Shown one piece after another: positions 52,196 through 61,312 of a stretch of DNA of 64,000 nucleotides. The stretch is taken from NCBI GenBank assembly GCA_010909725.1, contig JAACMV010000022.1, positions 310,001 through 374,000 of the forward strand. The letters run 5' to 3'. Every line of letters begins with the position of its first letter. The stretch's first letter is position 1. A program made the translations under genes and the position numbers. This DNA comes from Picochlorum sp. 'celeri'. Its lineage: Eukaryota > Chlorophyta > Trebouxiophyceae. The notes under the pieces are model-generated. The model saw only the letters and a program-made list of their open reading frames with translations. It searched no databases and had not been told where the DNA came from.

Positions 52196-53214
52196 GACAC
52201 CACCAACCGCCCTATCAATTTATAAAATCGACTATAATGAATACTTTGTCTGCAAAATTGGCCCCAAGACGCCCATCAAATCTCGTCCTTCACCAAGATA
52301 ATACAAGCTTCAAATTGTGTGAAAATGTCCGGCGTATACACAACATGCATGTGGCGTGAGACCATATAGACTACAGACACTACTTCATATAATTCGAATC
52401 TCCTCGCCCTCCCTGGTCCCTTGAGACATATCCAGCCATGCAAGATGTCTTTCGGATTGAAGAAAGAAACTTTTTCTATCCATCTATATACGGAAGATGC
52501 TGTGTATTTCAACAATATGCATTCTCCCTGTCAAATATTTGATTGACCGATGATGATTACAATCCGAATCTGACTCGACTCAAATCTGATTCTTCCATTT
52601 CACATCATGCAACCCTGATCAAGCCATCACAAATTCCCATCATGTTTCTTTGATACTCATATGGTAGTAGTAGTAGATAGTCATTCTTTCCATCAGAATC
52701 CATCGAATCGCGCCATACAGTTTGTGCCAGCAGCACGCAGTTGAACCAGGTCAACATTTTCCATTTGTTACATTACATGATCCACGTGAGGTATTTCATT
52801 TCCAACAACTTGGCATAAACCAATCTTCGACGACGACGTGCCGTTGGAATGAACAGATCAAGCCGGGTAGAGAGCTCCCGCCACGTATGCGTCGGTGGTG
52901 ACGAGGTGGGTTGTATGCCTTGATATGACACGGTGTTGCGTGATTTTTGAACAACATGAAGCAGTATGGCTGTCTGTGTGAATGAAAACGTCCTATGTTT
53001 GGAACACGAGTGGACGTTGTGCCCGACCCTCGTGGCACGCTCCTGCGGGCCTAGGAAGTTGCCGCGTGTCATTATCCAATACGGGTTTGGCACGTGCCAT
53101 GAAGCTTCATGGGGTTGTGCATGGAACGAGTGCCATCTGGCATATAGGGGTATCTCACTTCCGACACATGTATTATGTCAATATATTGTATATAATGAAA
53201 TATACGTACATACG
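52196..53214. other. Long intergenic stretch, possible unresolved minus-strand gene
   Basis: A minus-strand frame (52773..53000) reads ILLHVVQKSRNTVSYQG, then TWRELSTRLDLFI, then PTARRRR, with spacing reminiscent of SAP18, but it lacks the C-terminal half and a convincing start, so it is not called. The region also holds the promoter of the HA-repeat gene and a possible first exon of the cyclin-like gene (53099..53149). Confidence 0.35.
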
Positions 53215-53841
53215 ATGCAGATTTACGAGACTATCGAGGAAAACAATACCATCTGTGTGGAGAATCAGTATGCTGATTTGATGGTGGACTTTGGGCCAGC
53301 GACGCCACCACAAGATGTGGTTGATGGTGATGATGGATGCCCAAAAGGTTATACACACAGTTCTAAGCAGCGTAAGCGTCAAAGAGTACATAAATCCGTG
53401 GAAGAACTCGGGTTGCCAGAGTGCGTGGTAGCACCCGGGTCACTGGATAGGGAGAGCAAGTTGGGCGCCTTTGCTGCAGTCAATGTGATCATGCTGAATC
53501 TGTGGAAGTGTCAGCCGAATGTGAGAATCGCTCCAGGGGTCAGTGAAGGTACTATCGTTCTGATTGATGCGGCCGTGTCTAGGACACCAGAGGTCCTTGG
53601 GCGCATCACCTCTGACAAGGGAGGGCTCTTGGCCTTTGTCTGCGCAGCGTTTTGGGCATTGGCCAAATTCTCAGGGGTGAGAGATTTGACACCTTCACTC
53701 AGCCTGATGGCGGTAGCATGTAACCTGGAAAAAGAGCATTTACTGGAGATGGAGACAGTACTCCTTGATGCTCTTGAGTGGGATCTATGTGGCGCATTAC
53801 GCCGAGGAAATGCTCCTATTTTGAGCATCCCGAGTATTTAA
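53215..53841 (+). CDS. Cyclin-fold protein, unknown subgroup
   Basis: From ATG 53215 the product is 208 residues. An alternative model uses exon 53099..53149 (MKLHGVV...) spliced through GTATCT...ATGCAG to 53221, giving 223. The C-terminal half looks like a cyclin box: ESKLGAFAAVNVIMLNLW, IVLIDAAVSRTPEV, LLAFVCAAFWALAKF and LLEMETVLLDALEWDL, the last typical of cyclins. A nuclear-signal-like KQRKRQRVHK precedes it. It is short and divergent; the kinase partner cannot be guessed. Confidence 0.5.
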   Translation: MQIYETIEENNTICVENQYADLMVDFGPATPPQDVVDGDDGCPKGYTHSSKQRKRQRVHKSVEELGLPECVVAPGSLDRESKLGAFAAVNVIMLNLWKCQPNVRIAPGVSEGTIVLIDAAVSRTPEVLGRITSDKGGLLAFVCAAFWALAKFSGVRDLTPSLSLMAVACNLEKEHLLEMETVLLDALEWDLCGALRRGNAPILSIPSI

Positions 53842-54200
53842 GATTATAAAATGGCTTTTCAATACGCGACGCCATACACGACACACGCGGAGTCGTGCTT
53901 TCGTGGTTTGTTCACAAGTATCAGTATACGACAGGTTTCTATGCACATTTGCATACCTCTTGTAGTTTGGAAGTTTTTTGCATTTCTGTCGATTTATATT
54001 CATAGGAAGTAGCGTCGATAGATTGAGCCCATCATATTATCCATCGGAGCATTTGCCACCATATATTTGGAGATCAATGCATGATGATTTTGCCATGTGG
54101 CCATTGCCCACATGAACGAATTTCCCCCTTTTTTATATCAAACGCTGTATGATGCGTGTTTTAAAGTGATACATTACAGTGCTTTCCAATAAATATACAT
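53842..54200. other. Intergenic region between convergent genes, nothing recognised
   Basis: AT-rich, no protein-like frame. It is one of the longer gaps between convergent genes in the window. Confidence 0.5.
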
Positions 54201-54680
54201 CTATTTCAGAGCCATGCCCATGCTAAAAATCCGATCCTCCTCTTTAACGGGCACATTCTTGTTCTTGGCCTGACCAATACCTCCCAGAAACCCTTCATAC
54301 CCTCGAATCGCATTTCCAAACGCCGTTGACTGTTCCAAATACTTTGTTTCTAGATCCAATATTTGCTGCTCCACCTTGTGCAACTCCCCAGCAACCTGAA
54401 GCCTCTTTCTCTCCAGTTCACTGGTTGTGGGGTCATACATGACCTTTCGTTTCTGCGCGCTTATCCGGGGAGATGCCCCTCGAGGAGTCACAGCAGACTG
54501 AGTCCCATCTCTCCTATTCCCACGAGGCGTATTGCTTTTCCCCCTCTGCCTCGTCACAGAAGATGGTGTCGTATTCCCTTGACGGGGACCGCCATCGACA
54601 CTGGTCGATCGCGTCTCCACTCTCCCAGTCCGGATCGGTTTCAAACTCTCTTGTTTTGCCTTTGAAGCTTTCTTTGGCAT
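54201..54680 (-). CDS. EAF6: Histone acetyltransferase complex subunit EAF6
   Basis: Single exon, 159 residues. The C-terminal half is the EAF6 helix pair: ELERKRLQVAGELHKVEQQILDLE, then TKYLEQSTAFGNAIRGYEGFL, then DRIFSMG. The N-terminal half is basic and Ser/Thr/Gly-rich, longer than in yeast or human. EAF6 is a scaffold subunit of NuA4 and HBO1/MOZ-type complexes in the nucleus. Confidence 0.88.
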   Translation of the reverse strand: MPKKASKAKQESLKPIRTGRVETRSTSVDGGPRQGNTTPSSVTRQRGKSNTPRGNRRDGTQSAVTPRGASPRISAQKRKVMYDPTTSELERKRLQVAGELHKVEQQILDLETKYLEQSTAFGNAIRGYEGFLGGIGQAKNKNVPVKEEDRIFSMGMALK

Positions 54681-55095
54681 ATTTCTCTCCCAGGATCAGA
54701 CGCCTTTGAACAAGAAATGGTATATACCCGGAGTGATTGCGTGCCGAGCACTCTGAACGAGGCCCTACCTACCGATATGGCCTTATGTACAGTCACACAC
54801 GCATACAGTATAGTATAAGGATGTACCTGGTTACTTGGACGGCCACAGTAGATTGATTTGTTGAATATCTCAGACAGATGACCTGTCTCATCTTGGGTTT
54901 TTAAATCCCCTTGTACGGAATTTAAAATGTTTCTATATTGAAACAATAAAAACGCACGTGCGGCTGCCGATGATGGATCCGATATCAACGATCAGCATCA
55001 GTAATTGCCGTGTACGACCTCTTCATTGCCCACATTGTATTTTAATATCTAGTTTCTTGGAGTATCAAGCCATAGAGCGTGCTATCTAGAGCAGT
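54681..55095. promoter_or_regulatory. Divergent promoter; unresolved minus-strand exon-like frame
   Basis: A minus-strand frame (54828..54988) reads ARAFLLFQYRNILNSVQG and ends at a GTACAT donor, but has no ATG and no convincing partner exon, so no gene is called. Confidence 0.35.
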
Positions 55096-55568
55096 ATGGC
55101 GAGTGAATTTCTAGGAAGACCATTCCAGGGGCCACCCAGTGTTCCCCATGCATCTGAAGAGTTCTTTAAAGTCTATTTTCTGGGAGCACACGTACGTTTT
55201 ATTGATTGAACAATTTATTTTGGTCGACGTGGAAGGCATCCGCAGAGGCAATGAGTCTCGGTGGAATGATGAGTTTTTGTTGACACTGTGTATATGGTTG
55301 TGTGTAGTTGGCTATTGCCATTTCATCCTTCCCTGGCCGTGTATTAGGTACTGAAGCTCGTCCTAGAAAGTTTAACAGAGAGTATGTGATCAATGTGACG
55401 AATGAGCATGCTAAAAGAAGGGAAGCTGCCAGTGGAAAGGTTCCACGGCAGTGGTTCAAGGGACGTCCAAGATTGACGGACCAGTCTTGGGAGAAGATGT
55501 GGAATGCGCACCTGCATTGGAAGAGATGGACGCAGGAGAGAATGGGCCCATACAATAGCCCAATATAA
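55096..55568 (+). CDS. Small two-exon protein (118 residues), unknown, possibly mitochondrial
   Basis: Exons 55096..55191 and 55308..55568 join in frame (GTACGT donor, GTGTAG acceptor, 116-nt intron). The junction lies in a hydrophobic segment FFKVYFLGAH / LAIAISSFPGRVLG. The rest is basic and Trp-rich: RPRKFNREYVI, KVPRQWFKGRPRL, WEKMWNAHLHWKRWT. The pattern of one membrane-associated helix and a basic tail is like small respiratory-complex subunits, but I cannot assign a family. Confidence 0.55.
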
Positions 55569-55651
55569 GAATAAAGCATAGCAGTATTAGTAGTATTAGT
55601 AGTAACAAACATAAGAAAATGTAATAAGAAGAGAAAAGCAATAGACCATTT

Positions 55652-57571
55652 TCAAGCTTTTGCATACTTGCGTTTAGAAGGAGCAACCTTGACTCGAGAT
55701 GTTCCAAAGGGTCCCTGTACGTACTGGCCATTCAGATGGGCCATGGCATGCCGAGCCTCCCTTGGGTGGACAAAGGTGACAAATGCATACCCGTAGGACT
55801 CGGAATTGGAGTCTTTTATTTTCTGTACGTCAAACACTGTTCCATATTTTGCACATATCCATCGCAAAGAATTCTCATCGATACCGTATGGAAGATTTCC
55901 AATATAAACTGTTGTATCAGAGGGGTGATGCAAGGGGGAATGGGGCACCTCAGAGTCTCCATTCGGCAGTCTCATCTTGGATGATGATGACGACGAGGAT
56001 GAGACCATATCATGCATATATCCAGGCATATTCCTACTACTTGATCCTTTAGAGAGCTGCTGTGAAGGGTATTCCATCAGCATTTGAGAATACGCAGGTC
56101 CATGGAAATACCCTGGGCTGTGACTGGGAGAAAAAACAGGTGGCGATGCAGCAAATGGACTCCCTATTGCTGGCATAAACATCATTGGTTGGGATGTATT
56201 CTCATATGATGGGGATGGTGGGGGCTGGGTGGTTTTATCCGGTTTACTCTTGATATGCTCTAGAGACAACCGGATGGGTGTGTTGCAATCCTCTGCATCA
56301 GACACGCCTTCACCGGCACTACCCCCCGAATCCTCCAGCCCCAGAACTTCTGCTACATTCCATGATAAAACACCACTCGGCGTGCAGATATAGATGAGTC
56401 CATCATCATGCCACATCACATCAGCATGTGTGACCTTTTCATCCTCCAGTACCTGAATGCTTAAAAGAGGCGCCCGCACGCCACCTTTCCAAAACGGGTG
56501 TATACCATGAAATGATAATAGACCATCAGACCCGAGCATAGCAAGCATATCAGACGTTGCATGAAAACACTGATCCAAGATCTCTGGGCTCTCATAACAG
56601 CACACCATGGACTGACTTGAATCACTATGAGCCCCCGCCATCATCGTATCGAGATCCCACACCATTGTGTAATTCGAGGCTTCCGAGGTCGCGAGAAATC
56701 GACCGGACACAGACCAGCACAATCGCATCACATCAGAATCAAAGCCAGTCAGTATGCATGGCGTACAACATCCATCAACAACGCCTTTTTCTATATATAA
56801 TGACCGTATCATATTCATATCCCATATATGAACTTCTTTACCTTGCATTGCAAACGCAACTCGTGCACCTGGCTGATTCATTGCCATGGCAAGACTCACT
56901 CCAAACTGTACATCACTGTCCTCCTCTTCCTCTGCATACAAGGCCATAAATGCCTTCCCGTCGCCCAATTGACCAACATAACAGTTCTTTTGTGTCTGAA
57001 CAACCAAGTACTCTTCATTATCATGTCCAATAAATGTTGTACACCCTTCAAGCTCACTATCAAACCTCCCAACCGATGCCAGCATGGCAGCAGCATGTTC
57101 ATCATGCGAATGCGGATGCCCTATCAAATTACTCGGTCGCATTCGAACGACATGCTGCCTTGTTGCTATCAAAAAGGCATCCTGTGGGCTCGCCTGCCGC
57201 CGAGACGGCACACACGCAATCACAGTATCAAACTCTGAGCACAGACTCTCAGGCAACAAGACCCGTGTCGTGGTTCTCGCGCCACGCCCCATAGTATGAT
57301 ACCAAAGACGATCATTCTCATCAATAAGTAATATTGACGTCTCATCTAAGGAAAATACAGCGAATTTACATCCACAACCAATGTCGAGCTCAGTATATTC
57401 GCAGTTTTCGCCACTGTCAGTCGACAGTGCCAGCCAACTCCCGTCACTCGCGACACGACAACATGCACTCCCGCTTGGAGAACGTGACAGTAACGAAGCT
57501 GCTGGATTGTGACCTTCATCTAGAACCCCAACAGGACCAACCAAGGCTGGCCACACTGCGTCCTGAGACAT
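55652..57571 (-). CDS. WD40-like and RRM domain protein
   Basis: From the first ATG (57571) there are 639 residues; the frame is open to 57604, after a splice acceptor, and may be preceded by an exon near 57712..57814 encoding CGFFCLTCHGH. The N-terminal 400 residues are WD40-like (VHIWDMNMI, MRLCWSVSGRFLATSE, YTMVWDLDTM). A Pro/Ser-rich linker follows. The C terminus is a good RRM: RNP2 VYIGNLPYG and RNP1 YGYAFVTF, then a basic tail. It probably binds RNA in a larger complex. WD40 and RRM in one chain is an uncommon combination. Confidence 0.72.
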   Translation of the reverse strand: MSQDAVWPALVGPVGVLDEGHNPAASLLSRSPSGSACCRVASDGSWLALSTDSGENCEYTELDIGCGCKFAVFSLDETSILLIDENDRLWYHTMGRGARTTTRVLLPESLCSEFDTVIACVPSRRQASPQDAFLIATRQHVVRMRPSNLIGHPHSHDEHAAAMLASVGRFDSELEGCTTFIGHDNEEYLVVQTQKNCYVGQLGDGKAFMALYAEEEEDSDVQFGVSLAMAMNQPGARVAFAMQGKEVHIWDMNMIRSLYIEKGVVDGCCTPCILTGFDSDVMRLCWSVSGRFLATSEASNYTMVWDLDTMMAGAHSDSSQSMVCCYESPEILDQCFHATSDMLAMLGSDGLLSFHGIHPFWKGGVRAPLLSIQVLEDEKVTHADVMWHDDGLIYICTPSGVLSWNVAEVLGLEDSGGSAGEGVSDAEDCNTPIRLSLEHIKSKPDKTTQPPPSPSYENTSQPMMFMPAIGSPFAASPPVFSPSHSPGYFHGPAYSQMLMEYPSQQLSKGSSSRNMPGYMHDMVSSSSSSSSKMRLPNGDSEVPHSPLHHPSDTTVYIGNLPYGIDENSLRWICAKYGTVFDVQKIKDSNSESYGYAFVTFVHPREARHAMAHLNGQYVQGPFGTSRVKVAPSKRKYAKA

Positions 57572-58101
57572 ATCAAGGTCAACGTACCGTGTGCTCCCCA
57601 AAGACTGGTTTGAATATCAGTCGTAGACACCAATGCTATACATTGGATGATTATTTAATGATACATGAAGTATCAAATTTGAGATGGTAAAGCAGTAGAA
57701 TATGCCTGTACCTTGTAGACTCTAGGCGCATTTTGGCGTGTGTCTCCAGCAGAATGTCCGTGACACGTCAGACAGAAGAAACCACATTTCTTGGCATCAT
57801 CAAACTGCAATGGCTTCCTGGAAAAGATCTCAGGTGAAAGATTCGTCGGTAGCAGTAGACATGCATGCAGTGCTGGTTGTATTTTATTTGTTTCCAGAAG
57901 AGGGTATTCAAACAACAAGTGTTCTCCATGCAATGACCAACAGCAGCAAGAGCTCTGTGACGAGTGAATCTCGGTCAAACTTTGCGTTGATGGGCAATCC
58001 AAATGGAACAAGGGGACCCTTCTCCAAGTCGCATAAATGCGTGCTTGTGATGCCTCACATAGATATTTTTATATTCTGTAATTTTTTAAATACAAAAGAG
58101 G
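57572..58101. promoter_or_regulatory. 5' region of WD40-RRM gene and divergent promoter of RadA
   Basis: A minus-strand frame runs from 58011 to a GTACAG donor at 57711 and would join in frame to the WD40 gene (RVYK / SLGSTRY), but it contains no ATG, so the true 5' exon is unresolved. The RadA promoter must lie in the same interval. Confidence 0.4.
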
Positions 58102-59823
58102 ATGTCGCTGCGCCTTGTTCTCGGAAGAGGGGCCAGCGTTGGGAGAAAACTGGTTGGTCAGTTGGGTGGGTTGGTTGGGCATACTGGTATTCTTCATGCA
58201 CCATTGCGTGATAGATTTGGATGCAATAGACCGTTATATTCTTCTTTGAGGAGGGGCATAGTGCCAGTTCGAGCAGCATCGACATCGTCTCGTTCGAAAC
58301 AGTTGTACAAATGCACCGAATGTGGGGAGACGACGCTGCAGTGGAGTGGGCAGTGCATGTCCTGTAAGAAATGGAGTACATTGGAGAAAGTTCAGGTGGC
58401 TCAGCAGCAAGAGGGTGGAGGTGGGGGTGCGAGGGCTGCTGCCAGGTTTGAGCAACAGGAAGGTGGTGTTCGTCGTGACCGAGGTGGGTGGGTGGCGGAT
58501 TCAGATGCTCCCAGAAAGATACGAGATGTGTCAAACTCGATTCATACATCAAAGAAGTGGAGGTTGCGGCTTCCTGGTGCGAATGGAGAGGAGTTTGGGA
58601 GGGTGTTAGGTGGTGGTATCATGCCTGGGTCGTTGATTCTAGTTGGCGGAGAGCCTGGGGTTGGTAAGAGTACGTTATTGCTTCAAGTAGCAGAGATGAT
58701 GTCATGCTCAGGAAAGGATGGAGAGACTGGCCCAGTGCTGTACGTATCTGGGGAGGAGAGTGTTGAACAGATTGGTAGTCGTGCTGCGAGAATGGGTATG
58801 GATTCAAGTGAGAGTGTGTACCTGTACAGTTCGACACGGTTGAATGTTATCTTAGACGCTGTATTAAAGTTGAATCCATCGGCGCTGATTGTTGATTCAA
58901 TTCAGACGGTATACTTGGATGATTTACCATCGAGTGCTGGGAGTGTGGTTCAAGTGAGGGAATGTGCCTCTGCATTGCTTCAAGTGGCAAAAAAATCTGG
59001 CATTCCAGTGTTTTTAGTGGGTCATGTGACTAAGAGTGGAGATATAGCAGGTCCTCGTGTGTTGGAGCATATCGTAGATGTCGTTGTGTATATGGAGGGT
59101 GGACGGCAGCAGGCTGTAAGGCTTGTGCGGTGTGTCAAGAACCGATATGGTCCTACGGATGAGGTGGGAGTGTTTTCCATGGAGGATGAAGGAATGGTTG
59201 CTGTGAGCAATCCAAGTGCATTTTTCTTAACGTCAAAGGATGCTCCTTCGGTGTGCTCGGCTGTGACTGTGATTATGGAAGGAACGAGACCTTTGATGAT
59301 GGAGGTGCAAGCATTGTGTTCACGGACCCAGTCTGGCACAAATGCACCGCCATTGCGAGTTCCTTCTGGTGTGAAGAAGGAACGCCTATGGCTTATTCTT
59401 GCTGTTCTATCAAAGCACACGCGAATAAGACCGTTTGGAGTGGATGTACATGTAAATGTGACTGGAGGACTGAATGTGTCAGAACCGAGTGCAGACTTGG
59501 CCATTGCGTGTGCCATTGGATCAAGCTATTATGAGAAACCACTGCCATCGGATACAGCTGTAGTGGGAGAAATTGGCCTCGGGGGTGAATTGCGGCCTGT
59601 TATTCAGGTAGAACGCCGAATCATGGAGGCTCAAAAGTTGGGATTTCGCAGGATTGTGGTTCCGAAATCATCAGACAGGAATAAACTTACATCTCGCGAC
59701 GACGTACACATTGACATAATACCATGCGATTCAGTAGAATCGGTATTTGATATAGTTCTTGGCCCAAGACGACGGAAAAAATCAGACTTCAATTCAACAG
59801 ATGACAATGACAATGATGTTTAG
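58102..59823 (+). CDS. RADA: Organellar DNA repair protein RadA/Sms
   Basis: Single exon, 573 residues. A transit-like N terminus (about 65 residues) precedes a C4 zinc finger (CTEC at 71-74, CMSC at 85-88). The RecA-like ATPase has Walker A GGEPGVGKST (182-191), VSGEESVEQIG, LIVDSIQT, and the RadA-specific KNRYG. A Lon-protease-like C-terminal domain follows (RPFGVDVHVNVTGGL, DLAIACAIGSS, GEIGLGGELRPV). In bacteria RadA drives branch migration in recombination; plant RADA acts in organelles. Its stop overlaps that of the convergent oxidase gene by 3-4 nt. Confidence 0.92.
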   Translation: MSLRLVLGRGASVGRKLVGQLGGLVGHTGILHAPLRDRFGCNRPLYSSLRRGIVPVRAASTSSRSKQLYKCTECGETTLQWSGQCMSCKKWSTLEKVQVAQQQEGGGGGARAAARFEQQEGGVRRDRGGWVADSDAPRKIRDVSNSIHTSKKWRLRLPGANGEEFGRVLGGGIMPGSLILVGGEPGVGKSTLLLQVAEMMSCSGKDGETGPVLYVSGEESVEQIGSRAARMGMDSSESVYLYSSTRLNVILDAVLKLNPSALIVDSIQTVYLDDLPSSAGSVVQVRECASALLQVAKKSGIPVFLVGHVTKSGDIAGPRVLEHIVDVVVYMEGGRQQAVRLVRCVKNRYGPTDEVGVFSMEDEGMVAVSNPSAFFLTSKDAPSVCSAVTVIMEGTRPLMMEVQALCSRTQSGTNAPPLRVPSGVKKERLWLILAVLSKHTRIRPFGVDVHVNVTGGLNVSEPSADLAIACAIGSSYYEKPLPSDTAVVGEIGLGGELRPVIQVERRIMEAQKLGFRRIVVPKSSDRNKLTSRDDVHIDIIPCDSVESVFDIVLGPRRRKKSDFNSTDDNDNDV

Positions 59824-60923
59824 AGATGCTCTTGTAACAACTTGAGAACATTGCCGGCGCACCCCCATGCGAGGGTGAGACCGGAACCACCGTGACCATA
59901 ATTATGTATGACTGGTATATTTGTGCCATCCAGCATTTCTGCCTCCAGACGGATGCCATTCCTGCCAGGCCGCAGTCCCACCCAACTGGAAAGAATTTCA
60001 GCAGATGAGAGGCTAGGAACTATGGCTTGACATCGATCAAAGATCTCCTGTCTTTCTTCTTCTGTCGAGGTTGTATCCTCGTCCCCAGGAACTTTCGTCC
60101 CTCCAAGCACAACAGTGTCTGTGTTGGGAATGATGTAAGCTGGCTTGGAGGCATCTAGGGAATGAGACTCTACGTGATGTCTCACCCATGGAGCACGAAC
60201 TCGCAAGACATGACCTCGAATACCGTACATGGATTGATCATTGAAGAGCTCTCGCGCACCAAGGCCGGTGCAATTGATGACGACCTGTGCGTCACCAATC
60301 TCACTGACATGTTCAATCCTCTTGTGAACAATATCAACATTGCCTGCTTCCATGAGTTTGGATAGAACCCATTGCATATATAGCCTTCCTTCTGCTATAA
60401 TAGTTGTATAGGCTATGCCATGAACATGCGTACCTGAGTGATCATAAAATGCGATTTCCTCTTCAGTAAGGTGTCGAAACTGAGGGACAAGTGTTGCCCA
60501 AGCAGGGTCGTCCACCTTCTCTTGGAACAATTCATACGCAGAGGTGAGAACTATTCCTGCTTTTGGGGCATCAGGAGACAAATAAATACCCATATAGTGA
60601 TCCAGAGTCTCTTTTCCCCATGCATTAACAAGACTGTCTGGAGTGCCAGTGAGTGCAAATGGCTTCCATAATCCACCAGCTCCTTCGCTCGTTGTCTCTG
60701 TAGCAATTTTCTCCCCAATAATTGTGACTGATGCATCAGGATATTGCTGTTTGATACGAAGGGCAGATGTTAAACCAATCACACCGCCACCAAGGACAGT
60801 TATTGATGGTTTCTGCTGTGCTTGTGCAATAGTAGACAGCCTTTGGCCCTTGGTTGACAAACCACGGCGCAACATCGGCCGTGGTAAACCCACAGATACA
60901 TATTCAAATCTAATCTGAGTCAT
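59820..60923 (-). CDS. DAO: D-amino-acid oxidase / D-aspartate oxidase
   Basis: Single exon, 367 residues. The FAD-binding motif is VLGGGVIGLTSALRI, preceded by a 40-residue basic extension. Family features follow: EGAGGLWKPF, VINCTGLGARELF, GIRGHVLRV, YIIPNTDTVVLGGT, the substrate-region SWVGLRPGRNGIRLE, and HNYGHGGSGLTLAWGCA. It deaminates D-amino acids to keto acids with release of ammonia and peroxide. The C terminus ends QEHL, with no SKL-type peroxisomal signal, while the N terminus (LPRPMLRRGLSTKGQRLS) looks like an organelle presequence. Confidence 0.92.
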   Translation of the reverse strand: MTQIRFEYVSVGLPRPMLRRGLSTKGQRLSTIAQAQQKPSITVLGGGVIGLTSALRIKQQYPDASVTIIGEKIATETTSEGAGGLWKPFALTGTPDSLVNAWGKETLDHYMGIYLSPDAPKAGIVLTSAYELFQEKVDDPAWATLVPQFRHLTEEEIAFYDHSGTHVHGIAYTTIIAEGRLYMQWVLSKLMEAGNVDIVHKRIEHVSEIGDAQVVINCTGLGARELFNDQSMYGIRGHVLRVRAPWVRHHVESHSLDASKPAYIIPNTDTVVLGGTKVPGDEDTTSTEEERQEIFDRCQAIVPSLSSAEILSSWVGLRPGRNGIRLEAEMLDGTNIPVIHNYGHGGSGLTLAWGCAGNVLKLLQEHL

Positions 60924-61312
60924 ATCAGCCTCCTAGCGTGCTATGTAGGGCGATAATGAGTCAAAAACCCTAGAAAACACCAGCAGAAAGCCCTGTTCTT
61001 TCCCACGCGGCCTCACCCCTGAAGGTTCAAAACTCCGCGTTTCCCGATCACCAGAGCCTCTAGCGTACTATAAAAGAATTATATTGAATACTGAAAGTGT
61101 TTGGAGGCCATTTCGTGGCCAATGTACCCATGCAGCATTGGTAATCGGCCAAATGGGATTTTGTGGCCATCCTGGAACAGGATTGTTCCAGCTGGGGACA
61201 TGTGCCCATGATGATTTTTGTTGACGATGCCCTCCTGAGCACAGATGTATCTTTTAATTGTTTCATTTCATAGACATCGTGCAATTCTGAGGGAAGATCA
61301 AGTCTATTAACG
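60924..61312. promoter_or_regulatory. Divergent promoter, oxidase / methyltransferase
   Basis: No gene is seen. A repeated theme of GGCCA/TGGCC words (61103..61170) may reflect local inverted repeats. Short frames are not protein-like. Confidence 0.45.

Noticed and set aside
54828..54988. LYR-like minus-strand frame (FQYRNIL) ending at a GTACAT donor
   Set aside because: No in-frame ATG and no acceptor exon that gives a sensible continuation; a LYRM gene could not be built.
57738..58211. 157-codon plus-strand frame over the RadA start
   Set aside because: It runs out of frame through the RadA transit peptide and has no supporting feature.
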